DNA from: Fusibacter_A sp965140735
GTDB lineage: Bacteria; Bacillota; Clostridia; Peptostreptococcales; Acidaminobacteraceae
DNA length: 64,000 bases
Reading direction: 5' to 3'
NCBI GenBank assembly: GCA_965140735.1
Contig: OZ223306.1
Coordinates: forward strand, 3,286,001 to 3,350,000
Part shown: piece after piece, positions 44,219 through 52,299 of the stretch
Layout: each line of letters starts with the position of its first letter
Position numbering within the stretch: the stretch's first letter is position 1
The notes under the pieces: model-generated
What the model was told of the DNA's origin: nothing
Database searches by the model: none
What the model saw: only the letters and a program-made list of their open reading frames with translations
Made by a program: the position numbers and the translations under genes

Positions 44219-44247
44219 TTGACATTTAAATAAAATTCGTTTATATT
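44219..44247 (+). promoter_or_regulatory. Sigma-70-type promoter of the tyrS T-box transcript
   Basis: A consensus TTGACA, 17 bases, then TATATT, 22 bases after the end of the HD-GYP gene. Confidence 0.8.
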
Positions 44248-44254
44248 ATTGTTA

Positions 44255-44508
44255 ATTGTATTATAATTATATAGAGGCGTTTAAGTGATTAAAAGTAGAG
44301 TTTAGATTTTGGTTTTAGAGAGTAATGCGGTTGGTGGGAGCGTTATAGGAATTTATACTTGAATTACGAGTCATGAGCCATAGTGAGAAATTGCTACGCA
44401 TGCTGAGCGTTAAACAGTTTGAGGTGTTGTTTTTAAAAAGGCAGCACGAAGTAAGGTGGTAACACGGGTATTCTCGTCCTTTGGAGAGAATAATCCGTGT
44501 TTTTTTAT
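44255..44508 (+). promoter_or_regulatory. T-box riboswitch (tyrosine) before tyrS
   Basis: The T-box core AAGGTGGTAACACGGG is at about 44453-44468, and the terminator that follows (GGGTATTCTC against GAGAATAATCC, then T7) is typical. Two UAC tyrosine codons lie in the predicted stem I loop (44356-44358 and 44365-44367); one of them should be the specifier. Confidence 0.9.
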
Positions 44509-44559
44509 ACACAAGTTTGTCTATTCAATATTCAATATAAATAAAGATGAGGTGATAAA

Positions 44560-45786
44560 ATGGAGAATGTATACGATATTTTACTGGAACGTGGTTACAT
44601 TGAACAGATAACACATGAAGAAGAGGTAAAAGAACTTTTGAGCAAAGAAAGAGTGCCGTTCTACATTGGCTTTGATCCAACTGCGGATAGCTTGCACTTA
44701 GGACATTTTATTCAAATTATGGTTATGATGCATATGCAAAAGGCTGGACATAAACCAATTGCACTTGTGGGTGGTGGAACTTCTAAGATCGGTGATCCAT
44801 CTGGAAAGACAGATATGAGAAAAATGCTTACTCCAGAACAAATCGTTGAAAATGGAAATAAGTTGAGAATTCAGATGGAAAAATATTTGAATTTAGATGG
44901 AGAAAATGGTTACATCGCCAACAATGCAGATTGGTTAGATGAACTCAGTTATATTCCGTTTATCAGAGAAATCGGTAGCAAATTTTCAGTAAATAGAATG
45001 CTGACAGCAGAGTGTTTTAAACAGAGACTTGAAAAGGGTTTAAGCTTTTTAGAATTCAACTATATGATCATGCAAGCTTATGACTTCTTAGAACTCAATA
45101 GAAGATATAAGTGTAAAATGCAACTGGGTGGTAATGATCAATGGTCTAATATTATCGCAGGTGTAGACCTCGTTAGACGTATGGAACAAGAACAAGTTTA
45201 CGGTTTAACGTTTAAGCTCTTACTCACAAGTGAAGGCAAGAAGATGGGAAAAACGGAAAGCGGTGCGATTTGGATCGATCCAGATAAAACGTCGCCTTAT
45301 GAGCTCTTCCAATACCTTAGAAATGTTGAAGATGCAGATGTTGAAAATTGCTTGAGACTTTTGACGTTTATCCCTATGGATGAAGTCAGAAGATTAGGGG
45401 CACTTGAAGGTGCTGAGATTAACAAAGCTAAAGAAATTTTAGCGTTTGAATTTACGAAGATCGTTCATGGCGAAGAAGAAGCTCAAAAAGCACTTGATGC
45501 AGCTAGAGCCTTGTTTGCAGGTGGTGGCGATAGTGCGAATATGCCTTCTACGACTTTAAAAGCAAGTGATTTTAGCGAAGGCATGCCGCTCTTAGATTTG
45601 CTCATAAGTTTAGGGTTGATCGCTTCAAAAGGCGAAGGTAAAAGATTAGTCGCTCAAAAGGGTATTTCTGTGAAAGATGAAGTGGTAGCTGATTTTGCTT
45701 TAAAGATCACTTTAGACATGTTTGAAGACAATGCACTTATGATTCGTAAAGGGAAAAAAGTGTTCCATAAAGTAATTGTGGAATAA
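44560..45786 (+). CDS. tyrS: Tyrosyl-tRNA synthetase
   Basis: A 408-residue class I synthetase. The HIGH motif is HLGH (46-49), and the KMSKS counterpart is KMGKT (around 230), the usual bacterial TyrRS form. The tyrosine-binding YDFLELN segment is present and a C-terminal S4 domain (about 340-408) completes the protein. Confidence 0.97.
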   Translation: MENVYDILLERGYIEQITHEEEVKELLSKERVPFYIGFDPTADSLHLGHFIQIMVMMHMQKAGHKPIALVGGGTSKIGDPSGKTDMRKMLTPEQIVENGNKLRIQMEKYLNLDGENGYIANNADWLDELSYIPFIREIGSKFSVNRMLTAECFKQRLEKGLSFLEFNYMIMQAYDFLELNRRYKCKMQLGGNDQWSNIIAGVDLVRRMEQEQVYGLTFKLLLTSEGKKMGKTESGAIWIDPDKTSPYELFQYLRNVEDADVENCLRLLTFIPMDEVRRLGALEGAEINKAKEILAFEFTKIVHGEEEAQKALDAARALFAGGGDSANMPSTTLKASDFSEGMPLLDLLISLGLIASKGEGKRLVAQKGISVKDEVVADFALKITLDMFEDNALMIRKGKKVFHKVIVE

Positions 45787-45818
45787 AGATCCAAAATAGA
45801 ATAAGTTAATAAACAAAA

Positions 45819-45867
45819 TAAAACTCGGCGATATACTCTAATTTTAGAGGATCGCCGAGTTTTTTAA
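45819..45867. terminator. Bidirectional terminator between tyrS and the cohesin-like gene
   Basis: AAAACTCGGCGAT pairs with ATCGCCGAGTTTT, with an inner CTCTAATTTTAGAG stem and T-runs on both strands. It serves two converging genes. Confidence 0.85.
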
Positions 45868-45934
45868 TAAGTACAAAAGGATTGTACTTTTATTTTATGT
45901 GCTTTTGAAGGATACTAACTTTGTGGATACTTAA

Positions 45935-47068
45935 TTAATTGTTAAAATTGTAATTTGAATTGAGTAACATGTACTTACCGATTTCAAGTAAGTCCTCTTC
46001 ATCAATGGCATTATTCACGACAACATCAGTGTTGTATTCAGAGAGCTCAGGAAGTGTAGGATCTTTTAGTAAATGTCTTGCATCAATAGCGAGGTCAAGG
46101 AGTGTAAATTCGCCAGAGTTATTGACGTCATTAATGCCTTCTATGGTGATGATGGTTTGATCACACTCTTCAGCAGTTAAATCTTTTTCCATGTCAATAC
46201 CATCTGAAACTCTACCTTTGGTGATATCGGCAAGTGCTTCTCCCACTTGGATGCCTTTGAATTTTAATTTTAATAAAGTGGTTTTAGTTGTGATTAAGTT
46301 GCTTTCGCCTTTGCTGGCTAAAATAAATCGAAGTTCGCCATTTTGGACATCGTTATAGACGAGTTTGATACCTTCTAATTCTTCATGTCCTAAGTATTGA
46401 AGTTTTTCGCTATCGTATGCGATTTTAATATCTTCTGCTGCGATATTTTGAATGTTGTCGATGTCAAGCTCTGCTGTGACTTCTTCGCCAACTTTAATAG
46501 TGGATTTTTCTGAGGTGATGGTGAGGACTGGTTGAGGTACAGCTATACTACTATCGTAAGGTAAGAGCGTATTACCTTCTTCAAGATCAATAGCATCAAG
46601 TAAAAAATTTTTTCCAGTAACATTATTGAGCTGAACGGTATGCTCTTTATCCTCTAAGCTAGAAATTTCAAAATTTAAAGCAGAACGTACGCTTTTATCG
46701 GTAAATTGGGAAAAATTACCTACTTGTACTCCGTCGATTAAAACTTCAATTTGACTTGAGTAAGAATCATTTTTGGCAAGCGTTCCAATTACTCGAAGTT
46801 TTCTACCAGTAAAATTGAATTTAACACTTGCATCATCCTGGTTTGTTGAATGAATTCGATCATTATAATAGCTAGAACTCGGAACGATTATCCAGTTGCC
46901 ATCATAAATGATTCTACTGTAACTGTCATCATATCTTTCCCATCCTGGTTCAGGCTCAGCTAATTCATCCCCTACACTGGCCGCAAAAACACTCAAATTG
47001 CTAAAAAGTAATGTCATTAAGAGCATTGCTACCACTTTCTTTAAATACTTACCTCGTTTTACTTGCAT
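45935..47068 (-). CDS. Secreted protein with carbohydrate-binding-like, cohesin and dockerin-like modules
   Basis: A 377-residue exported protein. A signal peptide (about 1-29) ends near VFAAS. Residues 40-175 look like a jelly-roll binding module (YDDSYSRIIYDGNWI..., FTGRKLRVIG). Residues about 185-310 are a cohesin-type domain (KVGEEVTAELDIDNI, EDIKIAYDSEKLQYLG). The end (DVNNSGEFTLLDLAIDARHLL, then IDEEDLLEIGKYML) resembles a dockerin with Ca-binding loops, but the second loop is poor. The start at 47068 has GGAGG 7 bases upstream. A consensus promoter lies behind it. No cellulase or scaffoldin gene is in the window. Confidence 0.75.
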   Translation of the reverse strand: MQVKRGKYLKKVVAMLLMTLLFSNLSVFAASVGDELAEPEPGWERYDDSYSRIIYDGNWIIVPSSSYYNDRIHSTNQDDASVKFNFTGRKLRVIGTLAKNDSYSSQIEVLIDGVQVGNFSQFTDKSVRSALNFEISSLEDKEHTVQLNNVTGKNFLLDAIDLEEGNTLLPYDSSIAVPQPVLTITSEKSTIKVGEEVTAELDIDNIQNIAAEDIKIAYDSEKLQYLGHEELEGIKLVYNDVQNGELRFILASKGESNLITTKTTLLKLKFKGIQVGEALADITKGRVSDGIDMEKDLTAEECDQTIITIEGINDVNNSGEFTLLDLAIDARHLLKDPTLPELSEYNTDVVVNNAIDEEDLLEIGKYMLLNSNYNFNN

Positions 47069-47106
47069 TAATATACCTCCATAAATAGTTTTATTGTACA
47101 AACTTG

Positions 47107-47135
47107 ATTATATATACCAAAATTATACTTGTCAA
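47107..47135 (-). promoter_or_regulatory. Sigma-70-type promoter of the cohesin-like gene
   Basis: On the minus strand TTGACA, 17 bases, TATAAT, a perfect consensus match, about 40 bases before the start codon. The rest of 47136-47401 holds no gene. Confidence 0.85.
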
Positions 47136-47401
47136 TATATAGTCTTTATATTGAAATTAGTTAATTTTAATCATCTAATTTGAGATAAATAGACCTAAAA
47201 TGTTCGATCGTTGTGTGTGCCTATAAAACTTTGATACACTTAGTCCTAGAATCAGTGGGTCTGTATATCTAAATAGCCTCTCTATAAAATTAAATGAGAT
47301 TAAACCTAGATAAAGTATAGAACTCCCGATATAATGGTATAAAGGCAATTATTGTCTCGAAATGAAAGTTCAGTTGAAATTGAAACGGGAGGAGAATAAC
47401 C

Positions 47402-48226
47402 GTGACGATAGAATTTAAAGATATACTCAACACAGTTTTAAAGGAAGATGATTTAGACATCTATGAAAAGATGTGCTTATTAATCCTGCTCAACATGGAT
47501 GATGAAGCCAATTTAACATCCGAAATCCTTGGAAATTACATGGGGTGTTCCACAGTAAGGGCCAAACTTGCTTTTGAATCGCTTAATCAAAAGGGATACC
47601 TTAAAGGTGAATCCTCATACTATGAAGGTGAAATTATTCAGAGGAGAGAGAGCAATATCATATCTCCCAATAGAGATGTGATAGATGTAGGTGATATCAG
47701 AGAACCTCTTAAGGTAGAGACTGAAGAATTTTTAGAGGGGTTCTTTAAGCCTTTAGATGAAGAACAGCCGTCCCCAAAATCAAATAATGCTCAATTTACA
47801 TCAGAGCGAAACTCAAATAAACCGCCACTTTCAAAAGTTGATGAAGAAACAGAAAGACGTCAGAGGTTAGCAGCTTATTTAATGGGCAGTGATGAATTTA
47901 CAACAAGTGAACCGAAACCTTTTGTCAGTGTCAAAGAGACAAAACAGTCTCTTGTGGACCAGGTAATTAGCATAATAGATGAAAAAATAAGCTTCAAAGA
48001 AGCCAATATTATACTTGGGTTTGCAAGTAACAATATCGATCTCATAAAAAGAAAGTACAAAATGGCAAAATTATCTCAGATGTCTGATACCATCAGTGTC
48101 TTGATAAACGAGCTACAGAAAAAGGATTCCACAGTGATAAAGGCCGAAGAAGTTGAAGTGGAAAAAAGTCAGATCAATACCAACCGGATTATGAAGATGC
48201 AAGCCTATAAAAATCAACAGAGATAA
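47402..48226 (+). CDS. DnaD-like protein with N-terminal winged helix
   Basis: A 274-residue protein starting at GTG behind GGGAGG. Residues 1-75 form a winged-helix-like domain (LTSEILGNYMGCSTVRAKLAFESLNQKGYL). A long disordered linker follows (about 85-170), and the C-terminal part (about 178-230; ISFKEANIILGFASNNIDLIKRKYKMA) is like the DnaD/DnaB C-terminal helical module. This suggests a primosome or replication-linked role, but the YxxxIxxxW motif is not clear. It starts a likely operon with a lipoprotein and a two-component system. Confidence 0.55.
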   Translation: MTIEFKDILNTVLKEDDLDIYEKMCLLILLNMDDEANLTSEILGNYMGCSTVRAKLAFESLNQKGYLKGESSYYEGEIIQRRESNIISPNRDVIDVGDIREPLKVETEEFLEGFFKPLDEEQPSPKSNNAQFTSERNSNKPPLSKVDEETERRQRLAAYLMGSDEFTTSEPKPFVSVKETKQSLVDQVISIIDEKISFKEANIILGFASNNIDLIKRKYKMAKLSQMSDTISVLINELQKKDSTVIKAEEVEVEKSQINTNRIMKMQAYKNQQR

Positions 48227-48245
48227 GTATTGGATGGGGGATAAC

Positions 48246-48719
48246 ATGAATAAAAAAGGGACGAATCGGTTAGCAATGATCATTTTTTCTACAGTGATCT
48301 TTGGCGCTTTAATTTCAGGATGTCATCAAGAGCCTGATAAAATTGAAACAGTGACGTTAGAGCCGGTTGTAGAGGAGCGTGTGGAAGAACCCGTTACCGA
48401 AGAACAACTAGATGCTATTTTGAAAAAAATTCAGGCGGATATGAGGGTCTTTGATGTCGTTGAATATCATGATGAAATTTTTGCTCAAATCGAATCCGAA
48501 GTAAGTGGCGGAGAAGACGATGATACCTTAAATCAGATTGTAAATCCCATCGTTGAAAATTATATTGATGTTGTATTGTCTGATAAGATAAAAGAATCTT
48601 TAGGGGAGCATTACGCGCAAGCAGATTATGACTGGCTCTATGATCGAATTGATACAAAACCACTTCAAAAATTGATAGTCGCATATGAAAGGGAATACAT
48701 TAAACATATTTCAAAGTAG
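48246..48719 (+). CDS. Small lipoprotein of unknown function
   Basis: A 157-residue lipoprotein; the N-terminal hydrophobic segment ends in the lipobox LISGC near residue 25. The mature part is acidic and helical with no known motif. The start at 48246 was chosen because GGGGG is 5 bases upstream; an ATG at 48234 overlaps that site. It lies between the DnaD-like gene and the response regulator, 10 bases before the latter, so it may work with the sensor kinase. Confidence 0.65.
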   Translation: MNKKGTNRLAMIIFSTVIFGALISGCHQEPDKIETVTLEPVVEERVEEPVTEEQLDAILKKIQADMRVFDVVEYHDEIFAQIESEVSGGEDDDTLNQIVNPIVENYIDVVLSDKIKESLGEHYAQADYDWLYDRIDTKPLQKLIVAYEREYIKHISK

Positions 48720-48729
48720 GTGAAACGAT

Positions 48730-49401
48730 ATGTATACCATAATGGTAGTAGAAGATGAAAGACGACTTAGAGAAATAATCGTCAAATATTTTATAGCAGA
48801 AGGTTTTGAAGTTTTAGAAGCTGAAAATGGAGAGGAAGCAATTGAACATGTTAAAGCAACTCCTGTAGATGTAATTCTGATGGATGTTATGATGCCAAAA
48901 CTCAATGGATTTGAGGCATGTAAACAGATTCGAGAATTTTCTGAAGCCCTTATTATCATGCTCACGGCAAGAGATGATGATGAAGATAAAATAAAAGGGT
49001 TTGATTGTGGGGCAGATGAATATGTGACAAAGCCCTTCAGTCCAAAAGTGCTTGTAGCACGTGTAAACGCACTCCTTAAGCGGATAGGACAAATAAAAGA
49101 CGATCTAAATTTTATTCAATTTGGAGCATTAAAAATTAATAAGGATAATTATGAAGTGTTCGATGATGGCAAAGAGATAAAATTGAGTCCAAAAGAATTT
49201 GATTTACTACTCCTATTGGTTGAAAATAAGAATACAGTCCTCACACGTGAAACCATACTCAATAAAGTTTGGGGATATGATTATTATGGTGATTACCGTA
49301 CAGTTGATACTCACATTAAAAAATTGCGTAAAAAATTGCCCCAAAGCAGTGATGCGATTAAGACGATCGTTAAAATTGGTTATAAATTTGAGGTGAAATA
49401 G
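48730..49401 (+). CDS. OmpR-family response regulator
   Basis: A 223-residue regulator. Receiver domain with acidic pair EDE at 8-10, phospho-acceptor D52 (ILMDVMMP) and lysine in VTKPFSP. The C-terminal winged helix (about 125-222) is of the OmpR/PhoB type (LSPKEFDLLLLLVENKN, VDTHIKKLRKKL). It is followed directly by its kinase, with the stop codon adjoining the next ATG. Confidence 0.95.
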   Translation: MYTIMVVEDERRLREIIVKYFIAEGFEVLEAENGEEAIEHVKATPVDVILMDVMMPKLNGFEACKQIREFSEALIIMLTARDDDEDKIKGFDCGADEYVTKPFSPKVLVARVNALLKRIGQIKDDLNFIQFGALKINKDNYEVFDDGKEIKLSPKEFDLLLLLVENKNTVLTRETILNKVWGYDYYGDYRTVDTHIKKLRKKLPQSSDAIKTIVKIGYKFEVK

Positions 49402-51159
49402 ATGAAGCGTTCAAGTGTCGTTGTTAGACTCTTTGTCTTGACGACTCTTTTCCTAGTGTTCTTTGTATCTGTCGCATTTAAACTTCAATTAAAGTCTTTT
49501 GAAGAATATTATTTTGAACGGAAAATTAATGATATTGATGAAAAATACTTAGATTTTATGGCGTTATACGAGTCTTCTGATTGGAGTCAAACAGAGTTAG
49601 AACAAAGTATTCAATATTTTGAAAATCAAAATGATATTAAAATTGCCTTGATAGACAATTATTATGGTATTATTAATGAAAGAAAATACAAGATCTTTAT
49701 ATTGAATGATAAGGGCAGAGTTTATGAAGTTCAACTGAATAATGTTTTGAAGAAGTCTGACTATATGAAGCTGGATATTCATACCGGTGATCGAATTATA
49801 GTGAGGGGCTATCTTTGGGGAGAACAAAAAAAGAACATTACCTTGATGCAGATGACTTTGAACGATGTCATGGTTTTTAACGTGATTGAACCAAGACTTA
49901 ATGATCGTTTAAAGGTGGATGAGGTTGAAGGGTCTATTATTCGTTTTAATCTACCGGATCAACAAGATCTTATTTTTGGTGTGGATTACACGGGAATTGC
50001 AGGTGTGGTAGATTACTACTACTTTACACCTAAAAATGGTATCCCAAAAGATGAAAGCTTTATATATACGGAAAAAGGCTCTGGAAAGAAGCAAATTGTA
50101 AAGGTGTTCCCGTCAAAGCGTAAAGGGATTAAAAGTATCTTTATAATGACCCAGCAGCAACCTATTATAGAGGCGACTCAGGCACTTTCGGACTTCTATC
50201 CCGTTCTAATTACTGGTTCTTTATTCATTGGGGCTATATTTTTGTTTATATTCTCTAAAATGATTTCAAGTCCTTTGATTGAGCTTGAGCAAAAAGCACA
50301 GAAAATGGCAGATTTTGATTTTAATGAATATATAGAGATTAAGCACAATGATGAAATAGGTGGGTTGTCTAAGAGTTTAAACCAGCTTTCTTACAACTTG
50401 GAAAAGAGTATTAAAGAGCTCAATGACGCGAATGATAAATTAATTGAGGATCTTGAAAAAGATCGAAAACTTGAAAATATGAGAAAGGAATTTATTCGTA
50501 ATATTTCTCATGAACTTAAAACCCCTCTCGGTGTTATTAGAGCTTTTACAGAGGGACTACAAGATGGCATCGTTGAAAATGATGTGGATTATTATTCGGG
50601 TGTTATATTAGAGGAAGTTACAACGATAGAAGCTTTGGTTAAAGATATGCTTGAACTATCAAAACTGCAGACAGGTGCTTATAGATTTGAACCTGAAACC
50701 TTTAAAATCAATGTGTTAATAGAAAATGTTATTTTAAAACAGTCGCATTTTGCTTTAGAAAAAGGCATGACTTTTTCTTTTGAACAATGTGAGTATGATC
50801 AAGTTTTGGGAGATTATCGCAAGTTAGAACGCGTTATGGCAAATTTTGTTTCAAATGCTGTCCGCTACGGGAAATCAGATACAATGATTGAGATCAAAAC
50901 AAGTGTGATAGAAAGACGTATTCGATTTTCAATACAAAATGAATGTGCATCATTATCTAAAGAGCATCTTGAAAGAATATGGGATAAGTTTTATAAAGTG
51001 GATGAATCTAGGTCTAAAGTGCTAGGCGGAAGTGGACTTGGGCTTTCTATAGTAAAGGAGATATTGGAACAGCATCAGGCAATCTTTGGTGTTGAAAATA
51101 CTGCAAAGGGTGTTGTATTTTACTTTGAAATGGATAAATATGGTGATGGTATTGTGTAG
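49402..51159 (+). CDS. Membrane sensor histidine kinase
   Basis: A 585-residue kinase. TM1 is about residues 9-29, an extracytoplasmic sensor of about 235 residues follows, then TM2 (267-286) and a HAMP domain (to about 340). The phosphorylated histidine is H370 (NISHELKTPLG), and the ATPase domain has the N box near VMANFVSNAVRYG and G2 GSGLGLSIV. The sensor domain is not a recognised PAS or Cache. The pair with the OmpR-type regulator, next to a lipoprotein and a lytic transglycosylase, suggests envelope control. Confidence 0.95.
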   Translation: MKRSSVVVRLFVLTTLFLVFFVSVAFKLQLKSFEEYYFERKINDIDEKYLDFMALYESSDWSQTELEQSIQYFENQNDIKIALIDNYYGIINERKYKIFILNDKGRVYEVQLNNVLKKSDYMKLDIHTGDRIIVRGYLWGEQKKNITLMQMTLNDVMVFNVIEPRLNDRLKVDEVEGSIIRFNLPDQQDLIFGVDYTGIAGVVDYYYFTPKNGIPKDESFIYTEKGSGKKQIVKVFPSKRKGIKSIFIMTQQQPIIEATQALSDFYPVLITGSLFIGAIFLFIFSKMISSPLIELEQKAQKMADFDFNEYIEIKHNDEIGGLSKSLNQLSYNLEKSIKELNDANDKLIEDLEKDRKLENMRKEFIRNISHELKTPLGVIRAFTEGLQDGIVENDVDYYSGVILEEVTTIEALVKDMLELSKLQTGAYRFEPETFKINVLIENVILKQSHFALEKGMTFSFEQCEYDQVLGDYRKLERVMANFVSNAVRYGKSDTMIEIKTSVIERRIRFSIQNECASLSKEHLERIWDKFYKVDESRSKVLGGSGLGLSIVKEILEQHQAIFGVENTAKGVVFYFEMDKYGDGIV

Positions 51160-51293
51160 AATATACAATACAAAAATGTACTGTTTTAAATAATTTCATA
51201 AATGGCTAGTGATATCAACGGATTCAAAGGTGTAAAATTAAGGAAAAACTATTAGTTGTTTAGTGGTTAACAACATAAGTTACATTTTCTTAA

Positions 51294-51321
51294 TTGACAG
51301 ACTCCTCGAGTGTGTTATAAT
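51294..51321 (+). promoter_or_regulatory. Sigma-70-type promoter of the transglycosylase gene
   Basis: Consensus TTGACA and TATAAT are 16 bases apart. The start codon is about 60 bases further, so the leader is short and contains a hairpin. Confidence 0.75.
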
Positions 51322-51336
51322 TTGAAAAGTCAAAAC

Positions 51337-51369
51337 AAACATAGCGCGTAGCTATGTTTTAATTTTTTT
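51337..51369 (+). terminator. Leader hairpin with T-run before the transglycosylase gene
   Basis: AAACATAGC and GCTATGTTT arms around a 5-base loop, followed by AATTTTTTT. It sits between the promoter and the start codon, so it would stop transcription unless prevented. It may be an attenuator. Confidence 0.6.
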
Positions 51370-51384
51370 AGAAAGGTTGATATC

Positions 51385-52134
51385 ATGAAAGCAAGTCAAA
51401 AGATTTTTTATGGTGCTTTTGTTACGCTACTATTCATTGTGATCATGTTGGCTTTCCAGCAGGTCAAAGCAGCACAAAAAATCGAAGCTTATGAAAACGA
51501 GCATGCATTATTAACGTCACAAATAACGGAACAAGAAAATAGAATTGAATCATTAACAGAATCTTTAGAAAGTGCAGAAAGTACTTTGTCTGATCAATCG
51601 GGAATGGTTAATGAGTTTAAACGGTTATCAAAATTTATCAATTTTAGTGAGTTTGATTCATCTCAACTCGAAAGAAGTCAAAAAATAGCGGATGAGACAC
51701 CGCTGGATTCAGAAAGTGCACTTGCACTTGTAAAATATACAGATCAATACGATGTACCAGTCTCTTTAGTGCTGTCGATCATGGAAATTGAGAGTAATTT
51801 TGATAAAAATTTAGTTGGAGCAGATCAAGATAGAGGGCTCATGCAGATTATACCAGGTACTGAAAAGTGGCTTGCCACAGAATACGGTGATGAGCTTGGA
51901 TTGAAGTACGATCCAGATCGCATCTTTGATCCAAATTACAATATCGCTCTAGGTGTAAAATATCTTGATATTTTAATGAGTTCACATGGCTCAAACTTCG
52001 AAAGAATTTTATCTGAATACAACAGAGGGCCTTATAATCTTGAAAAGTATTATGCACTCAACAAAACGTATTCGACAACTTATTCAAGAACTGTACTCAA
52101 AAGAGAGAAGAAATATGTGGCTTTAAACAATTAA
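51385..52134 (+). CDS. Membrane-anchored lytic transglycosylase (SLT domain)
   Basis: A 249-residue murein-cleaving enzyme. Residues 5-26 are a membrane anchor, followed by a coiled coil (about 30-75) and an SLT domain from about 110. The catalytic Glu is in IMEIESNFD, with the partners DRGLMQIIPGT and YNIALGVKYLDIL. It would act on the outer side of the membrane. Downstream of the two-component system but with its own promoter. Confidence 0.9.
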   Translation: MKASQKIFYGAFVTLLFIVIMLAFQQVKAAQKIEAYENEHALLTSQITEQENRIESLTESLESAESTLSDQSGMVNEFKRLSKFINFSEFDSSQLERSQKIADETPLDSESALALVKYTDQYDVPVSLVLSIMEIESNFDKNLVGADQDRGLMQIIPGTEKWLATEYGDELGLKYDPDRIFDPNYNIALGVKYLDILMSSHGSNFERILSEYNRGPYNLEKYYALNKTYSTTYSRTVLKREKKYVALNN

Positions 52135-52160
52135 AAATAGTGAATAATGCAAATGCTCAA

Positions 52161-52193
52161 AGGGAGTCATAATTAATGTTATGGCTCTTTTTC
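52161..52193 (+). terminator. Terminator after the transglycosylase gene
   Basis: AGGGAGTCATAA pairs with TTATGGCTCTTT around ATTAATG-type loop bases, then TTTTT. Confidence 0.75.
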
Positions 52194-52204
52194 GCTTTTT
52201 TTGA

Positions 52205-52229
52205 TACAATAGATACGAACACACGTTCA
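52205..52229 (+). promoter_or_regulatory. LexA (SOS) box at the nuclease-helicase promoter
   Basis: CGAAC-ACAC-GTTCA at 52216-52229 matches the Gram-positive SOS box CGAAC-N4-GTTCG at 9 of 10 defined positions. A TACAAT -10 element (52205-52210) lies just upstream, so LexA would cover the transcription start. No other SOS box was noticed in the window. Confidence 0.8.
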
Positions 52230-52299
52230 CAACCAATTCTAATGTATTTCTAATCAAAATCCCACTGAGATACGTTAAACTGATAAGGATGAATTAATT

